The position numbers and the translations under genes were made by a program. 6,878 nt of DNA from G039029935 sp039029935 (GTDB lineage Bacteria; Chloroflexota; Anaerolineae; Caldilineales; Caldilineaceae), in NCBI GenBank assembly GCA_039029935.1, contig JBCCFC010000745.1:1-6878 (forward strand), read 5' to 3'. The notes beneath the pieces are model-generated. The model was given only the letters and a program-made list of their open reading frames with translations, ran no database searches and was not told where the DNA came from. Of the stretch, positions 4,508-6,878 are shown piece by piece. The number at the start of each line of letters is the position of its first letter. Position 1 is the first letter of the stretch.

Positions 4508-6754
4508 TTAAGGCACATCATAGGTGTAGGAAGCCGAGCCTCGTTCCCCTTGTGAACCATCCAATTCGACCTCAATGCGTAGCCGTTTACCTGAGTAGGC
4601 ACTCAAGTCAAAGTGTGGTGCGATGAGGTGGCTTGACTCTGTGATCAACTCAGAAAGTTCGCTGGCATCATAGGTTGGGTCACTCTCGCTCATGTAGGCG
4701 ATTTCAGTGCTGCCTTCGTAGACCATCCACGTGACATTGACAATCTCTGGGAAGTAATAGTTTTCAGTACGGCCATCGGCATAGACGATTGAGATATCTG
4801 AGTCATAGTGATTCTCAATCGGTGAGATGTTATAGGTGAGGTCTAAGACCGTTGGCTCACCCACACCAATGCCATTCACAAAGGCCACATCCTTCAGCAT
4901 CACAGGTTGTTCGACCACATGGGTATCGGTGAATTCCTGCCCACCAGCAGTGACAGTCACCGTGACCGTATAGGAACCTGCTGGCAAGGAGGTGTTCATC
5001 CAATCAAAGACGGGTGACAGGTGTGTGCCACCAGAGAAGAGATTGGCTGCACTCGGTGTCGGAATGGATGCGGTTGGCGCACCGACCACATCCGGCACAC
5101 TTTCTTCTGTGTCATTGAGCGATGTACCACTCACCTGCCAACGGATACTGTCAATCTCCTCGCCTGTGGTGTTGATAGTATCGTCGGTCATGACGATAAT
5201 CAGCGCACTGCCGCGATTGAGGTCCAAACTGACGCTGCGGACGCCATAGGGCTGGATGAGTTGGGAGGCTGGGTCGTCATACCAGTTACCAATCTCAATG
5301 TTCCAGTCATAGCTGGCGACACGGACCTTGCGTGGGCCACCGACGCCTGTGAGTGTGGTCTTGAAGTGCCACTGACGGCCATCCCAGTTGTTGAGTGCAT
5401 CCTCTGGATGGTCGATGATGTTGGGCTTACGGCTGGCCGTGATATCCTTGCGCCCTAAAATCTGGTCAATGAGTTCACGATTCTCGACCGTTTTGTCATA
5501 GGCAGCCTTGGCATCATCGACCCCTTTTTGGGCAAGGTCGGCAGCAGCATTGGCCGCATCCAGAGCATCCTTGGCATCATCAACTCCTTGCTGCCCTTTG
5601 TCGCCCGCAGCCGTGGCCGCATCATGGGCGGCTTTGGCATCATCTACACCTTTTTGGGCAAGTTGGGCCGCAGCATTCGCCGCATCGAGTGCAGTCTTGG
5701 CATCCGCAATCCCCTGTTCAGCCTTGTCCTTGGCTTCGGCTGCAAGGTTATAGCCAGCATCGGCACGTTCTTTGGCCGTTTGAGCAAGACCTGTATTGTC
5801 CTCAATGTCCTGTTGCGCCTGTGTCATCGCCTCTTCAAGCAGGTCAATGCGCTCGCGCTCTGTGGCAATGAGCGCCTTCAGTGGCTCAAGCACATTCAGG
5901 CGGATGTAGGTTTTGTCAACGTTGAACGGCAGAATCTGGATAGAGCCATCTTCTAACACACGAAACTGCGAATATGCCTTGGCATTGACCACATGGAAGG
6001 TCGAGATATCGGCTTCCAGAACGGTGTAACGTTTGGTGATTTCACCATTCTCACCAATCTCAACGATTTCAACGGGTGTGCTGGCGATGGTGTATTCGTC
6101 AATGCTGCCATCGTCATCGCTGCTCTCTTCACCCAAGTCCACCGTAGATGCGCCCAAGATGTATTTACCCGGCTTGGTGTCCGGTTTGATTTGGTCTTCT
6201 TCAATAAAGTCGTCGATAAAGGTGACGGCCCCATAGGTATCACGCATCGACGACTCAAGTGCCGTGAGCTGCTGCTCCAGATGGTCGCCCATGACAAAGC
6301 CAGCACCGAGTGAACCCTTGAGTTCGGCCAGCAGCCGTTCGCCATTGACGACATCCAAGAAGGTCTGACCACCCTCCACGCGGCCTGTAACTGTGCCAGA
6401 ATCACCGATATTGAGGACCGTGTCCAAGATGGATTTCGGCACAATGGCACCCTCATCCAACATGGTGACAAAGAGACCTGCTGTCTGTGGCCCTGTTTTG
6501 ACGAGCATCATCACCAGTTGGTTGACAGGATTGCCTGTGATTTGTGGGAACGACTCATTCAATGTCCCACGCATGTTGGCAAGGGCTTGGTCGGTATCTT
6601 CAAAGATGATGCCTTCAATAAAGTGACCAATGCCATTGCTCTGAGCGAGGTACAGACGGTCTGCGACCTCAATCGTTATCTTGCCACCATTGGCAGCGAT
6701 TTCGTTGTTCATCTCCAGAATATCTTGTTCTAGGAGCTGTCTGTTCTCAGCCAT
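4508..6754 (-). CDS. Coiled-coil, fibre-like phage structural protein
   Basis: This 748-residue protein begins at ATG 6754 with AAGGA five bases upstream. Residues 1-285 form an N-terminal region I do not recognise, with an acidic stretch around 208-222 (EESSDDDGSIDE). Residues about 289-432 are Ala, Asp, Lys and Gln rich and free of proline apart from the first few residues; they contain 21-residue repeats of the type GVDDAKxALDAANAAAxLAQ, that is three heptads, as expected of a trimeric or dimeric coiled coil. Residues about 440-560 and 575-748 are beta-rich; 580-616 (ending in SYTVTVTVTAGGQEF) looks like an Ig-like strand pattern. This build of head domain, long coiled coil and beta-rich tip is typical of phage fibres and receptor-binding or baseplate upper proteins. 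Its place before the tail-completion genes is unusual for a tail fibre, so a head fibre or neck-whisker protein is an alternative. There is no signal peptide and no enzymatic motif. The structural class is fairly sure; the exact role is not. Confidence 0.6.
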   Translation of the reverse strand: MAENRQLLEQDILEMNNEIAANGGKITIEVADRLYLAQSNGIGHFIEGIIFEDTDQALANMRGTLNESFPQITGNPVNQLVMMLVKTGPQTAGLFVTMLDEGAIVPKSILDTVLNIGDSGTVTGRVEGGQTFLDVVNGERLLAELKGSLGAGFVMGDHLEQQLTALESSMRDTYGAVTFIDDFIEEDQIKPDTKPGKYILGASTVDLGEESSDDDGSIDEYTIASTPVEIVEIGENGEITKRYTVLEADISTFHVVNAKAYSQFRVLEDGSIQILPFNVDKTYIRLNVLEPLKALIATERERIDLLEEAMTQAQQDIEDNTGLAQTAKERADAGYNLAAEAKDKAEQGIADAKTALDAANAAAQLAQKGVDDAKAAHDAATAAGDKGQQGVDDAKDALDAANAAADLAQKGVDDAKAAYDKTVENRELIDQILGRKDITASRKPNIIDHPEDALNNWDGRQWHFKTTLTGVGGPRKVRVASYDWNIEIGNWYDDPASQLIQPYGVRSVSLDLNRGSALIIVMTDDTINTTGEEIDSIRWQVSGTSLNDTEESVPDVVGAPTASIPTPSAANLFSGGTHLSPVFDWMNTSLPAGSYTVTVTVTAGGQEFTDTHVVEQPVMLKDVAFVNGIGVGEPTVLDLTYNISPIENHYDSDISIVYADGRTENYYFPEIVNVTWMVYEGSTEIAYMSESDPTYDASELSELITESSHLIAPHFDLSAYSGKRLRIEVELDGSQGERGSASYTYDVP
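5492..5713 (-). repeat. 63-bp tandem repeats coding for 21-residue coiled-coil units
   Basis: Within the fibre-like gene, three full units and one partial unit follow each other without gaps: residues 348-368, 369-389, 390-410 and 411 to about 421. Each starts G(I/V)(A/D)DAK and continues with xAxDAAxAA. Units 1 and 3 resemble each other most (both contain ALDAANAAA and end LAQK), while unit 2 carries HDAATAAGDKGQQ. On the plus strand this appears as recurring TTGGCATCAT and GCCGCATC blocks. The 21-residue period equals three heptads, so copy-number change would lengthen or shorten the rod without breaking its register. Confidence 0.85.
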
Positions 6755-6878
6755 TCTCTTCCTTCTTTACTCAACATAAAACAATATAGATACCGTAGAT
6801 AGGGGGACCGATGATATTCCTCGATTCCTAATCTGCGGTCCTCCATATCTGCGGTTCACTCTTCTCCGCGTTTATCAG
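6755..6878 (-). promoter_or_regulatory. Leader region upstream of the fibre-like gene
   Basis: This 124-base non-coding stretch lies before the 748-residue gene. On the minus strand it holds two copies of ACCGCAGAT about 16 bases apart (at roughly 6831-6839 and 6847-6855). There is also a weak dyad: GGGGGACCG at 6802-6810 can pair with CGGTCCTCC at 6836-6844 (six perfect pairs plus one G-U and two more) around a 25-base loop. The sequence nearest the gene is AT-rich (TATATT-like), but I see no convincing -35 and -10 pair. The Shine-Dalgarno of the next gene, AAGGA at 6760-6764, sits five bases before its ATG. A promoter or a processing site is possible; neither is proven. Confidence 0.35.

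Noticed and set aside
5528..5956. 142-codon plus-strand open frame opposite the coiled-coil repeats
   Set aside because: It is a by-product of the repetitive Ala and Asp codons on the other strand and lacks a ribosome binding site.

Overview
The window is part of the structural gene cluster of a tailed bacteriophage or prophage (Caudoviricetes, most likely with a long non-contractile tail). Nearly all coding is on the minus strand, so the genes are transcribed from high to low coordinates. Base composition is near balanced, and several genes have clear Shine-Dalgarno sequences (AAAGGA, AAGGA, AGGGGAG, AGGAG), which fits a bacterial host. I cannot name the host. No capsid, portal, terminase, lysis, integrase or tRNA gene is visible.

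Layout in the direction of transcription. (1) 6755-6878 is a leader with short repeats and a weak dyad. (2) 4508-6754 encodes a 748-residue protein with a coiled-coil centre made of 21-residue repeats and a beta-rich C-terminal half, as in phage fibres. (3) 4319-4507 is a non-coding gap with a very strong perfect-type hairpin. (4) 3296-4318 encodes a complete subtilisin-type (S8) serine protease with all catalytic residues and no signal peptide. (5) Two very small genes follow, a 31-residue membrane peptide sharing one base with the protease stop codon and a 46-residue peptide. (6) A compact head-tail joining and tail module follows: a 166-residue protein of unknown function, an HK97 gp10-like tail-completion protein, a probable tail terminator, the major tail (tube) protein, and a tail assembly chaperone pair. 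(7) The leftmost 350 bases hold no convincing gene; the tape measure gene normally expected next is not seen.

The right-to-left order gp10-like, terminator, tube protein, chaperone G, chaperone GT is the classical siphophage order and supports the individual calls. The chaperone pair carries a canonical -1 slippery heptamer, CCCTTTA at 671-677, in the correct phase to fuse the 147-residue G product to a 106-residue extension. This is a predicted programmed frameshift.

The least ordinary part is the insertion between the fibre-like gene and the tail module: a cytosolic-looking subtilase with an arginine-rich tail, translationally coupled to a tiny membrane peptide and preceded by a strong hairpin. 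It may be a moron-type accessory cassette or a virion-associated protease; the sequence alone does not decide.
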